64,000 nucleotides of DNA from Prorocentrum cordatum (GCA_963575745.1 CAUYUJ010020727.1:355001-419000); one strand, 5' to 3'. Positions 28,690-39,583 are shown, counted from the stretch's first letter. Notes: generated from the letters alone by a model not told the origin. A program made the numbers and translations.

Positions 28690-30810
28690 AAAATCGCTAT
28701 GGTGTACACAGGCGATGTGGGCCGAAGAGTCGGGACCGTTCCTTGCGCAAGAAATATCAATAATCACAAATAGCTTACATATTGGATTTGACACGCTCGG
28801 ATATCCTACGATTTTCTGGAGTTCGGTCCTGCTGGGGCCATGGAACTTTGGCGCACCGGAGCTATGGTACACGAGTGCGGTTCTGAAGTAGCAACCGTGG
28901 TGCACATAGGCGTCGTCGTGTTCACTGTCAATCTGCGTGGTGTGCCCAGCCGCTGCGGTGCGCACGGGCGTTGCGGTGTACAGAGGCATTGTGGTGCACG
29001 CAGGCATTGTTGTGTAGACAGGCGCTGCGGTATACACGAGCAGCTGTGGTATGCAAAGGCGCCGTGGCGCGCGCTAGACAGGCGCTGCGGCGTGCGCACA
29101 CATGGTCGGCCAGAAACGGGGGGCCGCACCCCGGGCCAAACAAAAAATCAATAATCACACATCAGTTACACATTGAACTTGATATTTTCGGGCTCCCAAC
29201 GATTTTCCAGATTTGGGCCCCAGCGGGACCGTGGAGGTGCACGGAAGCGCTGTGGCGCGATGTGCACAAACACCGCAGTGTACACAGGCGCTGTGGAACA
29301 CACGGGCGTTGTCGTGTACACAGGCATTGTGGTGTACACAGGCGCTGATGTCTAGACAGGCACTGCGGTGTACACAAGCAACTGTGGTGTACAAAGGCGT
29401 CGTGGCGCACGCTAGATAGGCGCTGTGGTGTACACAAACATGGTCGGCCCAAAACGGGGGGACCGTACCCCGGGCCAGAAAAATCAATAATCACAAATAA
29501 GTTACATAATTAATTTGAAACGTTAGGGCCTCCGGGGATTTTCCGTATTTCGCGCCCCAGCGGGGCCGTGGAGGTGCGCGGAAGCGCTGTGGCGCAAATG
29601 TTCGCCATACGCTGTAGTGCACGTTGCTCGCGTGGTGTGCACAGGCGTCGGGGTGTACACAGGCGCTGTGGTGCACGCGGAAGCATTTGCTGCAGCAACA
29701 CCTGTGGTGTGCAAGTCGGTTTTGGCGCACGCACAAGATTTCGCGGCTACGCTGAGCAATCACATCCCGCGTATTCCGGTGCGAGTTGTCCAGACATCCT
29801 TAGGCATTATCAGACGGCGCCCGCGTCGTCGCAGCACCACTGGTAGCATCGCGGCAGCATCGTCAGCAGCTGTAGGGGCCGCGGCACCAGTGCGCGCGGG
29901 CATGTGCAGGGCTGCCCACAGCGCGAACGTTAGGTTATCAGGCGGCCTCCTCCCCGCCCCCTCACCGGATAACCCGGGCTATCGCCGATTTCAAAACAGT
30001 GGTCTCCAGGCAGTGCGGTGTGCACGGGCTTTCTGCCGCACGCATCTGTCGTTGCAGCAGTAATCGTGGTGCACGCAGGCATAAAGGGTATACGCAAGTA
30101 TTGTGGTGTACGCATCACAAGCCCTGTGATGTACACAGGCACTGTGGTGTACACGATCGCAGTAGTGCGCAAGGTCGCTACGATGTAAGCGTGCGTTGTG
30201 GGGTATAATGGGCCCAAGCATATCTTCGCACTTTTTCCTCCTCATCCCTCGTCATTTCCGTGCACATAAGCCTTGTGTTTCATATTCGCTGTGGGCTCAA
30301 AATGTCCAAGCGTTCCTCGGGCCAGAAATACAAACGAATCACAATCATATCATCATATAGGATATGGTACATTCGGCCCCCCAGCAATTTCCCGGACTTT
30401 GGCTCCGTCGGGACCGTGGAGGTGTGCGCAAATTGTATGGTACACGCAGGCAGTGTACCCGCTTTTCCTGCTCTTCCTGCTGCTCCTGCGCCTCCTGCTC
30501 CTGCAACGAGTTTCTTTTGCTCCTTATGCTCCTCCCGCTGGTGCTGCCGTCCTGCGTGTGTTCCCCTGGCTGACGCCGCTCCGCGCGCCCCCAGCTGCGG
30601 ATGTGGTGCACGCAGGCGCCGTGGTGTGCACAGATCGCGCGATGTACAAAGGTGTCGTGGTGCACGCGGGTGTTATGGTCTCACAGTCGCCGTGGTGCAC
30701 ACGCATACGATTTCGGTAGCAGCCCTGGTGCACAAAGGCATTGTACAGAGCCCGTGCTGTGTGCACAAGCGTTGTGGGCTTGGGCGGCGACGACGACGAC
30801 GACGACGACG
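28690..30810 (+). repeat. Higher-order repeat: 18-bp minisatellites separated by a conserved ~110-bp island
   Basis: Islands near 28748, 29145, 29480 and 30325 share AATCAATAATCACA-AT, GTTACATA/TTGGATTTGA, CGATTTTC-GGA, GCCCCAGCGGGACCGTGGAG. Between them run GTGTACACAGGCGCTGTG-type units (28890-29110, 29230-29460, 29560-29760, 30000-30210, 30590-30790). The period of the first three islands is ~340-400 bp. The Cys/Thr/Gln/Ala/Leu frames derive from the 18-bp unit. Confidence 0.8.
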
Positions 30811-30844
30811 TAGGCGGCGCGCCTCAGGGAGTGCGCGCCGCGGC

Positions 30845-30905
30845 CCCAATTACCGTAACCCCCCTCCACGCCCCACCCCCCCGGGTAACATGCGTTATCC
30901 TTCAG
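30845..30905 (-). mobile_element. GGATAAC-ended element, inverted copy
   Basis: Reads CCCCAATTACCGTAACCCCC, a C-rich core, CCCGGGTAACATGCGTTATCC; the reverse complement begins GGATAACGCATGTTACCC, sharing 14 bp with 24596-24609. Confidence 0.45.
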
Positions 30906-30907
30906 AA

Positions 30908-31013
30908 ATAAGCAACCTTGCTCCTCCTCCTCCTTTTTCTCCTCCTCCTTTTTCTCCTCCTCCTCCTCTTCCTCCTCCTCCTTCTCCTCGTCCTCCTCCT
31001 CATCCTCCTTTTC
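30908..31013. repeat. (CTC)n polypyrimidine tract directly upstream of an SL relict
   Basis: About 105 bp of CTC/CTT triplets that end exactly at the perfect spliced-leader relict, as at 11101. Confidence 0.9.
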
Positions 31014-31034
31014 CCGTAGCCATTTTGGCTCAAG
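31014..31034 (+). other. Perfect dinoflagellate spliced-leader relict (21/21)
   Basis: CC followed by GTAGCCATTTTGGCTCAAG. No GT donor follows (next bases TCCGCC), so it is an mRNA-derived copy and not an SL RNA gene. Confidence 0.92.
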
Positions 31035-31051
31035 TCCGCCCCCCCTCGGGG

Positions 31052-31432
31052 ATGTCGGAGTTGGCCGAAATGGTCACCATAGCCGTCTCGCTCGAGGCCC
31101 CCTGGCCGAGCGCCGCGCCGCCTGCACGCGAGGCCCGCGGCTCCATATGTTCCCACGATGGCTTGCACGGATGATCCAGTTCGAGCAGCCACTGACTGTG
31201 TTGCTCGCGCTGCTGGCATCCCGCATGCTCGTCAATTCCGTGCCCTACAGCTGGGCTTCGCTCGGCTTCGTCGTCGCGCACCTCATCTTGACGCTTTGCT
31301 CCCACACCCACCCGCCACCTCGCGCAAGTGGACGCCGTCAGTCCCGCTGGGCACCTGTTTCGGCGAGAACCTGCACCGCGTCGCCAGCTTCATACAGCAG
31401 CTCCACGCTCTTGCCGCTGCAGGTGGAGGCGC

Positions 31433-31474
<42 letters not shown>

Positions 31475-31478
31475 ATAC
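31052..31478 (+). pseudogene. SL-marked retrogene interrupted by the copia element (5' part)
   Basis: Met at 31052 opens a 41-codon frame (MSELAEMVTIAVSLEAPWPS...) ending at TGA 31172. A second frame opens at 31158 (MACTDDPVRAATDCVARAAG) and stays protein-like through FGENLHRVASFIQQLHALAA into a poly-His run coded by the CAT repeat. A frameshift near 31150 would join them. The 5' LTR of the giant element starts a few bases after the poly-His codons; the poly-His frame resumes after the 3' LTR at 55164. Product unknown. The alternative frame (31147) gives hydrophobic segments but lacks the downstream continuity. Confidence 0.5.
31433..31475. repeat. (CAT)n at the left insertion flank
   Basis: 14 CAT/ATC triplets immediately before the 5' LTR; a matching CAT tract follows the 3' LTR (55163-55225). 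Confidence 0.95.
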
Positions 31479-31481
31479 ATA

Positions 31482-31785
31482 TGTTCCTCTCCGCCTCATC
31501 CTGCACTTGCCTCCTCTGCTGCCTGCCTTGCCACACCTTGGCACTGCGGTACCATCCCGCAGCTATCTTGTATTCAAGCGAGAAAAGGAGCGCGCCAGCC
31601 CTCGGCCGCTGCGCGTCGTCGGTTGTCGGCCGGCCGGACCTCCTCCCTTCCTATACTTGAGTGCAGTTGCTTAGCGGTTACTTGTAGTTCCATCGAAGTC
31701 TCATCCCGTGTCGTCTTCTTCTGAGCAGAGTCAACATGAGACCTTAATCCCTTTGACATTTCACCCCGACTCTCAGAGGAAAGAC
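31482..31785 (+). repeat. 5' LTR
   Basis: Begins TGTTCCTCTCCGCC and ends CAGAGGAAAGAC, directly before a primer-binding-like TGGTTATCAGC. It aligns without gaps to 54858-55161. AAG at 31696-31698 occupies the place of ATG in the 3' LTR (55072), where the gag frame seems to start inside the LTR. Confidence 0.92.
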
Positions 31786-32772
31786 TGGTTATCAGCCGAA
31801 ACCCGCGACCAAGTCGCAACAGGGATGAGCTATGATGAGACAGCCGAATTGCCCGTCGGATCGCAAGTTGTACAACGTGACGGGCAGGAACTGCAGGACA
31901 GCGGCCCGGGGAGGGGCCGCCTTCCCTCTTCTTCGAATACCACTCGGATCTCTCGCGGTAGGAGTAGGGGGGAAGTTATAGATTTGTCCATAGATGATTC
32001 TCCCTCTCGAATGCCGATCGGTGATCGTGAACAGACCCCAGACCCGACGAGGCGGGACGGCACAGCAGCAAAGGCCAGACGAAGAGCCTTTTCGTCTTGG
32101 GTTGCCGAGTCCTCGGATACAATACATTCCAGCCCGATTGCCATACGGACTATTGTGCCGGCCGCTGGCCAAGCCAGAGAGACTGAGTGGTCCAGAGGCG
32201 TGTACCCCGCCGTCCCAAACGGATGGGGAAACGCTCAAGGGACTCACCCCATCCCGATAGCCGTGAACGGACAAACCGGCCAAGATAGTGACGAACAGCT
32301 TGATGATGGAGATGACATAAACTCCATGGAGGAAGACATTGAATACGCTAACGATCAAGTGTCATTGAGCCGAGATTTGTCATCGATAATTGATGCAGAC
32401 CATCCTGTCCAAGACGGGAGGTCGTCCCCTGGGCAGGAAATAATTGACTACCATCACGTGGAAACCCTTGGGAAAGCGTTTGCAGAACCAGATTCAGATA
32501 CCGAGATAAGTGACCTGCCGCCCCAGGCGGTCGAGGTCGAAATGGGGTATCAGACTCATGCGAAGCACGACCGGGAGATCACAGGGCGAACTCCCGCTCC
32601 TCGACTCAAGAAGCACAGGAATGAAGATTGCGACTTGAATAATTCCCCGCTTCAAGAAGGTTTCTATCGAACTGCCGTCGCCACAGGCGATTGGCAACCA
32701 ACGATGCCCGCTGTAGTTGAGGATGATGAAATGCTCGCCCCCCCCCCCCCCCGGCTTCGCTACATGAGTTGA
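31696..32772 (+). pseudogene. Gag N-terminal region, frame starts within the LTR
   Basis: The frame is open from inside the LTR (ancestral start probably at 31696, now AAG; next Met at 31825) to 32770. The LTR-coded part reads SEQSQHETLIPLTFHPDSQ, and the same peptide style appears in the 3' LTR after an intact ATG. The body is acidic and disordered (EVIDLSIDDSPSRMPIGDRE, DSDEQLDDGDDINSMEEDIE) with Lys/Arg patches. No fold is recognised. The last codons run over a C-homopolymer at 32741-32752, where the frame probably shifts. Confidence 0.65.
31786..31798 (+). promoter_or_regulatory. Putative primer binding site (initiator-Met tRNA type)
   Basis: TGGTTATCAGCC follows the LTR end and resembles the TGGTATCAGAGC site complementary to initiator Met tRNA in many copia elements. 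The tRNA match is from memory of the class and not tested. Confidence 0.5.
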
Positions 32773-33640
32773 TCAGACAAGACGAAAGGGATGGGGGGCT
32801 TCGAGAGGCGGCCAGGCCGCCAGAGAGTACGCACACTCGTCCTAGATCGTCTGCTTCGAGCAGGGGGTGGCCCAAGATGCCGCGATCTGGCGCCCGATCC
32901 ACTTCGAGGAGCAACAGTGCAATATCCACGCGCGAGACATGCTGGAACCGGGGCCCCAACTGCCCGCCCCAGGCCGAAAGCAGATGTCTGGGGGGGGCCC
33001 ACAGACCGAATGGGGCCTGCAAGCGCCCAGTGCGTGGAAGTTGCTCAGATGTATGTCCCAATTGTGGCAATCAATGTTGCGTGGGGGTTGCATTCAGATG
33101 GAAGAGCATAATTGCTCATGCCTTCTCATCCAAGCTATGCAGGATCAGGCTAGACTTGTTGAGGCCAAGACTCAGCAATAAATTCTGGCCCGCGAAGCCC
33201 AGAGGGCCGAGCAGGCCCGACTGGGCCGAGAAGAGATGAATGCAGTTATTGAGGACGTTCGGAAGAAGTTCGAGGCTGAATGACTTGCTCTGGCCCAAGC
33301 TGCCAGAAAGCGGGAACAAGAGCTGGTGGAACATATGCCCCATCAAACCGCGGCTGCCCAGCAGCGCGCGGAAGAAGAAGCCGAGAACATAAATACTGAG
33401 ATGATAGCCTCCGAACGACAGGCCGCAGTGACGGCGATCAGTCAGCCTGTTGATGCCAAGACCGCATCCGCCGCAGATGTGGCGGCGAGAATAGAAGGAG
33501 AGAGGGCCGCTACAGCCAGGGCAGAACAAGAAAAAAACAGGAGCTCCCAGAGCAACTTCAAACTGCCAGGCTGGAAGCGGCCAATGCCCAGATTGTAACT
33601 GCGACGATAGTTGATCAGAATAAACAATATCGAGAAAAAC
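32773..33640 (+). pseudogene. Coiled-coil segment of gag with two in-frame stops
   Basis: The best frame (starting near 32867) leads into AMQDQARLVEAKTQQ-stop-ILAREAQRAEQARLGREEMN, AVIEDVRKKFEAE-stop-LALAQAARKREQELVEH and IASERQAAVTAISQ, ending near 33598. This long Ala/Glu/Lys/Arg heptad-like region predicts a coiled coil, suited to particle assembly. The stops are TAA at 33179 and TGA at 33281. An overlapping frame has a Cys-rich stretch (SDVCPNCGNQCCVG near 33040) that may be a real zinc site reached by a frameshift. Confidence 0.55.
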
Positions 33641-34278
33641 TTAAGTTACATGAAAACGCCAGAGCATCTCTTCAGCGTATGCAGTTGGGCGACAATACGT
33701 GCCCGCCGGCTAAGCCGGCTGGGGCGAGTAGACGACCGTCGCCGGCGGTCCAGTCGTCCGGCGCAACGTCCTCGCAGGCCCAGTCTGGCTCGACGACCAT
33801 GGGGAGTGGGATGCCGCCAATGCTGAAAGTGAGGGCTGCGCCGCAGCCACAGCCCGCGAGATGGGCTGATGAAGAGAGTTGCTCGACTTGCTTCAATCCG
33901 AAAGTTGGAAAATGCGCCACTTGTGGACTGCCAAGCTGCAAAGACCACTTCAATGCGAGCACCAGACGGTGTTCTACATGTACTCAACGAAAGAGTCTGC
34001 CGGAAGAACAGGAGAAGTGGGATGAGCAATGGCAAAGACACAGTGCGGATCATAACTTCCGGGCTCAACAGCAAAAGCTTCTTGACGAATGTAGCGCTGA
34101 TAAACTGAACGTTCAGCGGATGAAGGAGCAAGCTGAGGAGCAGATTAGACCAAGCTCAGAAAGGTCAGTTGCCGACATTCGGGAGAAGGATCAGGCTCTG
34201 GCGCGCGCAGTTGCATCAGAGAAAGAGGTGATGAAGCTCAAAGCTATCATCACCGAGGCCTTTCCATCACCGAGATAA
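33640..34278 (+). pseudogene. Gag zinc-finger and coiled-coil segment
   Basis: Frame 33679-34278. Residues about 70-105 carry CSTCFNPKVGKCATCGLPSC, then KDHFNASTRRCSTC: C-x2-C-x7-C-x2-C-x4-C-x2-H ... C-x2-C, a B-box-like double zinc site. A charged coiled coil follows (EQEKWDEQWQRHSADHNFRA, EKEVMKLKAIITEAF). One GC hairpin (33705-33719) lies near the N-terminus. Likely RNA or protein binding within the Gag particle; specific function unknown. Confidence 0.6.
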
Positions 34279-34279
34279 A

Positions 34280-36232
34280 TTGCTCAAGTTTAGCCCATTC
34301 GGCTCGCCTCTGCTTTCACAGGAAACGCCCGTAAGGCCTGTCATGCGACCCCATTATGCTGTTCCTGGCCCTGTAATCGAGGGTCCGGCCACGCCTGGTA
34401 CCTCCGAGAATGGTTTACCTATCAACACGGATTTCACAGGTACCACCGATGACATGACCTTCGTTAACTATCATCCGTTCACGAAGGACGGACCTGTGAA
34501 ACCGCCAGCGGCCAAGCCGTCTGATGCAAGCAAAAATCATGCGCCGGCGGCCGCGCCGCCTGGCGGGGCTGGACAAGGCAAGGATGGGGACGACAATAGT
34601 GCCGCGCCAAGTACTGAGATTTTGTCGGCACTTAACGACGCTATTCGCGACCAGCCAGAGAAGCCGCCCCCAGGGAGTCCGGGAGGTCCTGGACCCCCAG
34701 GCGGCGGAGGAGGTCGTGGCGGACCTCAGGGCCCAGGAGGGCCACATGACCCGGGAGGCCTTGATGAGAGTACCCCTCTGGACCAGTGGAGACAGGTTGG
34801 AAACAATCAGAAGGTTGATCTGATGGGCATTCCTGATGTTACAAGCATGCGGGAGTGGCAGATGCATGCAGTCCGTGCTATTGCTGGATCGTCTCCTGAG
34901 ATCCAATCAGCACAGCGTTGGATCATGGAAGCTATGGGCCCCGCTGTGGATAACGCACAGCTCAGAAATCCAGGCCGCTTCCAGCGTCTCGACATCATGA
35001 TCGCCACAAACTTGATTGAGAAGTTCAACAAGATGCGTAGGAATCGCAGTCTGTCCACTCATCGCGTACACTTCCTTCAACAGATCAGTCGAATAGAATA
35101 TGGCGCTCAGAATGAGGAGAGGCTCTTAACGGGGCGCGAGATGATACGAGCCATCTGCTATTGGTGTTCCGTCAGATCGGAGTTAGGTCAACATCGCATT
35201 TCGCGTGATATCTTTAAGGTAGTCATTGACCCCCATCGTCCAGATGCTGACTTATATCAGTTCTATAATGAATGAACAGACGTTTATCAACAGCTCTACG
35301 GCGTCCGACCTCCATCTGATGAGATGTGAGCCTCAATCCATGCACACTTCATAGAGCAATGCAGGAAGCCTAAGAAGCTAGCTTTCGTTTGTCCACTTTA
35401 CGACTTGTCCAGAGATAAGTTAGGAGAAGGCGTGAGGTCCTACGAATGGCTCATATCTCAGATTGAAGCAATGATGTTGCGCGACAAGGAAGAATGGAAC
35501 ATCAGTATGCATGAGGGTACTCTGAACCAACGTGCTCGACAGGCGCGATTGGGCGGTGGTGGAGGCAATGGCAGTGATAACCGCCGAGGTCCCAACGGCA
35601 AAGCCGCTGCGGCAAAAGTAGCGGCTCGTCTAGGGAAACCCACGGACGTTATGAAGAGCGGAGCGACCAAGGGCGAGTCGACGCGCAAGTTTGTACGGAA
35701 GGGCCAGACCTGCCCGAATGCAGGTCAGGGGTGCCCATTTATGAATCATAAGAAGCCCAAAGCTGCCGCGCCGGCTCAGCCGGCTGCGGGATCCAAGTCG
35801 AATGCTGCTCCAACTCAGAACGAGAATCCCAGAGGGAGATCTGAGAAACCCGACGGCCGAGGCCGAAAGGCGCAGAGCCGATCACAGACTCCGATGGGTG
35901 GCCGTGGAAAAGGAGCGCAACAACGGAACGGGAGTCAATCCAATCGTTCGCGCGGAAGAGAGAGCGCGTTGCCGTGTTATGCTTATTCACGGGGCCCCAA
36001 GAATTGCCGTGGACCCCAAGACGGCTGCGCCAGACAACACAGAGCCTTGACCGATGCAGAGAAGCTTAAGCGCGACAAGTACGAACAAGCGAAGCTTGAC
36101 GCGGGACAGACTCTGGGATATGAGCGTACAGTTAAACAAGCCAGTGCCGCTGCTGCCAATGCTTCCTCATCTTCGGGTGATGGTTGCTCTAGGGCCTCCG
36201 GTAACAGTTCAGAGAAACGCAGGAAAGACTGA
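34280..36232 (+). pseudogene. Gag capsid-like region with CCCH-type fingers
   Basis: One frame crosses two in-frame TGA codons (35273, 35327). After a Gly/Pro-rich linker (34660-34770) comes a helical capsid-like region: IPDVTSMREWQMHAVRAIAG, LDIMIATNLIEKFNKMRRNR, LTGREMIRAICYWCSVRSEL, LAFVCPLYDLSRDKLGEGVR. CPNAGQGCPFMNH (35715-35760) and CYAYSRGPKNCRG...GCARQH (35975-36045) are two CCCH-type fingers as used by RNA-binding proteins. Arg/Ser/Gly-rich linkers between them carry GC hairpins. The frame ends at TGA 36230 and reads on into a third finger. Confidence 0.65.
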
Positions 36233-36948
36233 GACAATAACAAAGGCAGAGGCAAAGGTAAAGACATGATCTGTCGCTCTTTCAAGGAAACAGGCAAATG
36301 CGCGCGTGGTAAAGAGTGTTGGTTCGCCAAGACCACGCCCAACCATCCGCGACGCTGGCTTCGCACTGGCGGCCGAGCCGCCAGTGCTGGAAGACTGATT
36401 GTTTGTAGTAATTTTGTTAAGGGTACTTTTTCTTACCTTCCTCGCTCGACGGATGCGGCGACGCCCGCGTCGGTCAAACCGAAAGCGGGGGGGGGGCTGG
36501 GAAGGTGTCCACTGACCAAGTCAGCTTGGGTGCCATAGCGCGCCCCGCCCCGTTAGTTCGGGGCCTTCCTGGGCAGAAGCAGGCCGGCCTTCAATTTTCG
36601 AAGGCCTCTATAAATGCGAGCGGAGGAGTTGATAGGAATCCCTCTGGTGGAGAGTTTCACCATGAGTGCAGGGGGCAAGTTGAGAATCTTGTAAATATTA
36701 TTGCAAATTTCCTGCACCCTCTTTCTCGGGGCGCTATCAAGGTGTATTGGAGCGACCCCCCTAGAAAAAGTTGCATTCGATCTAGGACAAGGGGCCGGTG
36801 CAAATTCCGCGTCCGATTTCGCCCCTCGACTGCGGAGCCCGCCATCACTTGCAGGAAGGCGCGTCGCCGCGACCTAAGAGAGTTGCCCTCAAGTGACAAA
36901 GACAGGCGGAGGTTCCCAGGAGAAATACGCCGACAGATGTCCACTTAG
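36233..36948 (+). pseudogene. Third CCCH finger and linker between gag and protease
   Basis: In frame after the TGA at 36230: NKGRGKGKDMICRSFKETGK, CARGKECWFAKTTPNH, a CCCH-like finger. A perfect 10-bp hairpin (36364-36386, loop CGA) and CGGTCAAACCG (36471-36481) follow. A G-homopolymer at 36485-36494 shifts the frame to the one ending with TAG at 36946, which reads ENLVNIIANFLHPLSRGAIK and then Arg-rich. That frame continues past the TAG into the protease. Confidence 0.5.
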
Positions 36949-36963
36949 TCGAGAGCGTCTGCG

Positions 36964-38073
36964 GTGGAGGCCCTGATCAGGGCGTCAGACCTACAAGATG
37001 ACGTCTGGCTCCTTTGGTTGAGGGCTGAGGAGGGGGAAGAGGGCCCACACGGCACAGCCGCTGCGGGATGCACAGACAAAGACGCTGCGTATCTTGGAGC
37101 GCTGAGCTTTATATTTGATACGGGGTGTGGGTATAACCTCATAGCGGAAAAGCATGTTAAAAGTGCAGGTGCAATGGGACTGATTCGAGGGCTTCCGCAA
37201 TCGATCACTCTGAATATTGCCGGGGGAGAATCAAAAACCCTCGGTTCCGTTCGCACCGCATGCCCTAAGTTTAAGGGTGGTAGTTTAAACGCTTCGGTCA
37301 TGCCGGAGACCCCGTGCGTGATCTCGGTAGGAGAGCGGTGCATGGATCGCGGCTTTAGTTTCCTCTGGCCAGCCGGCCGAAGGCCCTACCTATTGTTGCC
37401 CAACGGTCAAAGAGTGGACCTGATCGTCGAGGGCAAGATTCCGTACTTGACCCTTTCAGGCAAGGAGGCGCTGGGTCAGTGGATGTGCGCGGTTGCCGCT
37501 GGGGAGGGTGAACTTCCCGAGCGGTGGTGTTGCGCGACGCCAGGCGCCAAGGCATTTCTGGACAATGTGGAATCAGCGGGAGGCCCTTTGCCCCATGCTG
37601 TTCAGACTCGCGTAACCATAGACTTGCATACACATGAGTTGATTGGCAACCACAGCTACGTTGACGGACGGCCGACTGAGCTCGAGCCCGTTTTTCCGCC
37701 CTCATTAGTCTCTGCGGATACCATCACTTATTTCTACGATTCGCCTCATAAGGCTAGCGAAAGCGGTTGGAGTCGGACACCGACCGGCACTGCTGCCTCC
37801 AAATGTTTCTCGACTTTGCCCTGCCACGGCCAAGCCGTAGGTCAGACCGATGAGCAGCCCGGCAAAGCTGTGGCCTGCGTAGCCGCATATAAGAGCCCTA
37901 GTTGGTATGGGGTCTCAGGATACCTCACCTACGACATGGATCAAGGGTTGGACTCCAATGCGTGCGACGCGGCCCCCGGGCCCGAGGAGGGCGAAGTTGG
38001 AGACGCTGACGGTGTCGACCTGGTCGACATCGAAGCACCGTCAGAACCAGACCCAGACGATGCAGAGGTTTAG
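36964..38073 (+). pseudogene. Aspartic protease of the copia element
   Basis: LSFIFDTGCGYNLIAEKHVK (from about 37102) contains the retropepsin DTG active site (37117-37125). SITLNIAGGESKTLGSVRTA follows as the flap region, then TPCVISVGERCMDRGFSFLW, RPYLLLPNGQRVDLIVEGKI and PYL, which is typical of dinoflagellate and other copia proteases. It would cleave the Gag-Pol polyprotein. The remainder to 38071 is a linker with Asp/Glu-rich end before the integrase and one hairpin at 37825-37839. The TAG at 38071 is in frame with the integrase, so it is a point stop and not a gene end. Confidence 0.8.
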
Positions 38074-39583
38074 GTGTCGGTTTCCCTTGCCGAGCGTCTC
38101 AAAAAGGCCGCGGCCTCCCTGCCGCATCTTATAACTCATGCTCCCAAGAACCCATATTGCTCAGTATGCAATTGGGCCAAAGCTATCATAAGACAGCAGC
38201 GCAAAGCGCGCAACAAAGGGCTGAAGGTTCCCCGCCCACACGCTAACCCCACTTCGTTTGGACACCTGACGACGATGGATCATTGGTTCGCGATGGATGA
38301 ACTCTCGCGGGGGCTCCACGATGAGACCGCGTGCGTGACTTTTCGCGACCGAGCAACTGATTTCCTCGCCGCTCAGGGTGTGCACGACAAGTCTGCGGTT
38401 CACATTTGTAACTTTTGAGTAACCCTTAAGGCCCCGGGAGAGAAGTTAGAGTATTGTTATACAAGTGGTGCACGTGAGCTTGCAAGGGCATGTTACGAGC
38501 TCAAGATTGCCCATGATCCTACCATCCCAGGAAATAAGAAACAAAATGCTGCTGCCGAGCGTGCGAACGGAGTAGTACAGATGGGGGCCCGAGCGCTGCT
38601 CATGCAGGCTGGTCTCCCACAACCATATTGGACGTATGCCGTCAGATATTTTTTGTCTTTGCTACAATGCAAGGATACCTGAGGCAGGGAAGTCTAGTTG
38701 GGAACGTCGCTTTGGACACATGTTTGAGGCGCCGCTTCTTCCCTTCGGGTCTCTCGTGCGCTATGTACCCCCGCCAGAGTCGAGATTTCGGACAGCTAAG
38801 ACTGGCGGGGCAATGATCCCTGGGATATACTTAGGGTATGTGCACAAAGCGGGGGGTATGGTTGGTCCAGAAAGCTACGTTGTGCCGCTGAGACAGCTAG
38901 ATGGGCTTGATGTGGATTCAGGGCGCACGCCCGAGGGAAAACGACCCACCATAGAGAAGTCTGATCAGGTCTACAGCAACATCCTGGACGGCACTGCAGA
39001 AGATCAATCTCCTCAGTTCCCTTTGAGGAAAGCGTGCGAGGAGGCAATGACCAAAGTGCGCTCCGTTGCGATCCCTCCAGCCAGAGAGGCCGCGGCCGCC
39101 CCAGACGGTTCGCGGCAGGGGGCAGGGGCACAATCGGTCAATCCGTTTTGTGCAGAAGATCCCGCCATAATTATGCCACCGCCTCCTCGAGGAGGCGAGG
39201 GCGCTCCACCACCAGACTCCGAGGCCGGTTCCGATGATGATGACGGTCCGGGGGGTTTATGCGTGGATGACGAGCCCGTGGTGATCGACGGCCGGGGCCC
39301 GCAGCGAGACTCTTGTCCAGACGAAGATAAGGATCAGAAGTTAGGTCTCGCACATATTGAGTATCGTTTGGATCGACAAGCTAACTTCTCAGCGGCCAAG
39401 CCGCGTGAGAAGGTTCCCGGAAAAGGGCAGCTCCTTGCTCGCGCGACCCAGAACCTTGATACGATGGAATACTTCGAAGACAGGGGCATTGTCGTCGGCC
39501 TAACGAGAGAGGAGTTGACGCAAAAGCTCCCGTTGACAGGCCGTCGCAAGACGTGCAGCATACGGGTTGTGTATTTTTTATGA
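38074..39583 (+). pseudogene. Integrase of the copia element
   Basis: LPHLITHAPKNPYCSVC (38121-38171) is the HHCC zinc motif. TTMDHWFAMDE carries the first core Asp. VTFRDRATDFLAAQG follows, then after TGA at 38416 VTLKAPGEKLEYCYTSGARE, where the second catalytic Asp (usually before Gly) seems lost. PGNKKQNAAAERANGVVQMG carries the Glu. A +1 shift in TATTTTTTG near 38655 leads to SSWERRFGHMFEAPLLPFGS, MIPGIYLGYVHKAGGMVGPE, the C-terminal GKSxWERRFG/GxYLGY part. A Pro/Asp-rich linker runs to 39581. Integrase inserts the cDNA; this copy is dead. Confidence 0.78.

Noticed and set aside
31147-31674. Hydrophobic frame (LLALLASRMLVNS...) as a membrane-protein gene
   Set aside because: The alternative frame at 31158 gives more protein-like sequence continuous into the poly-His run.
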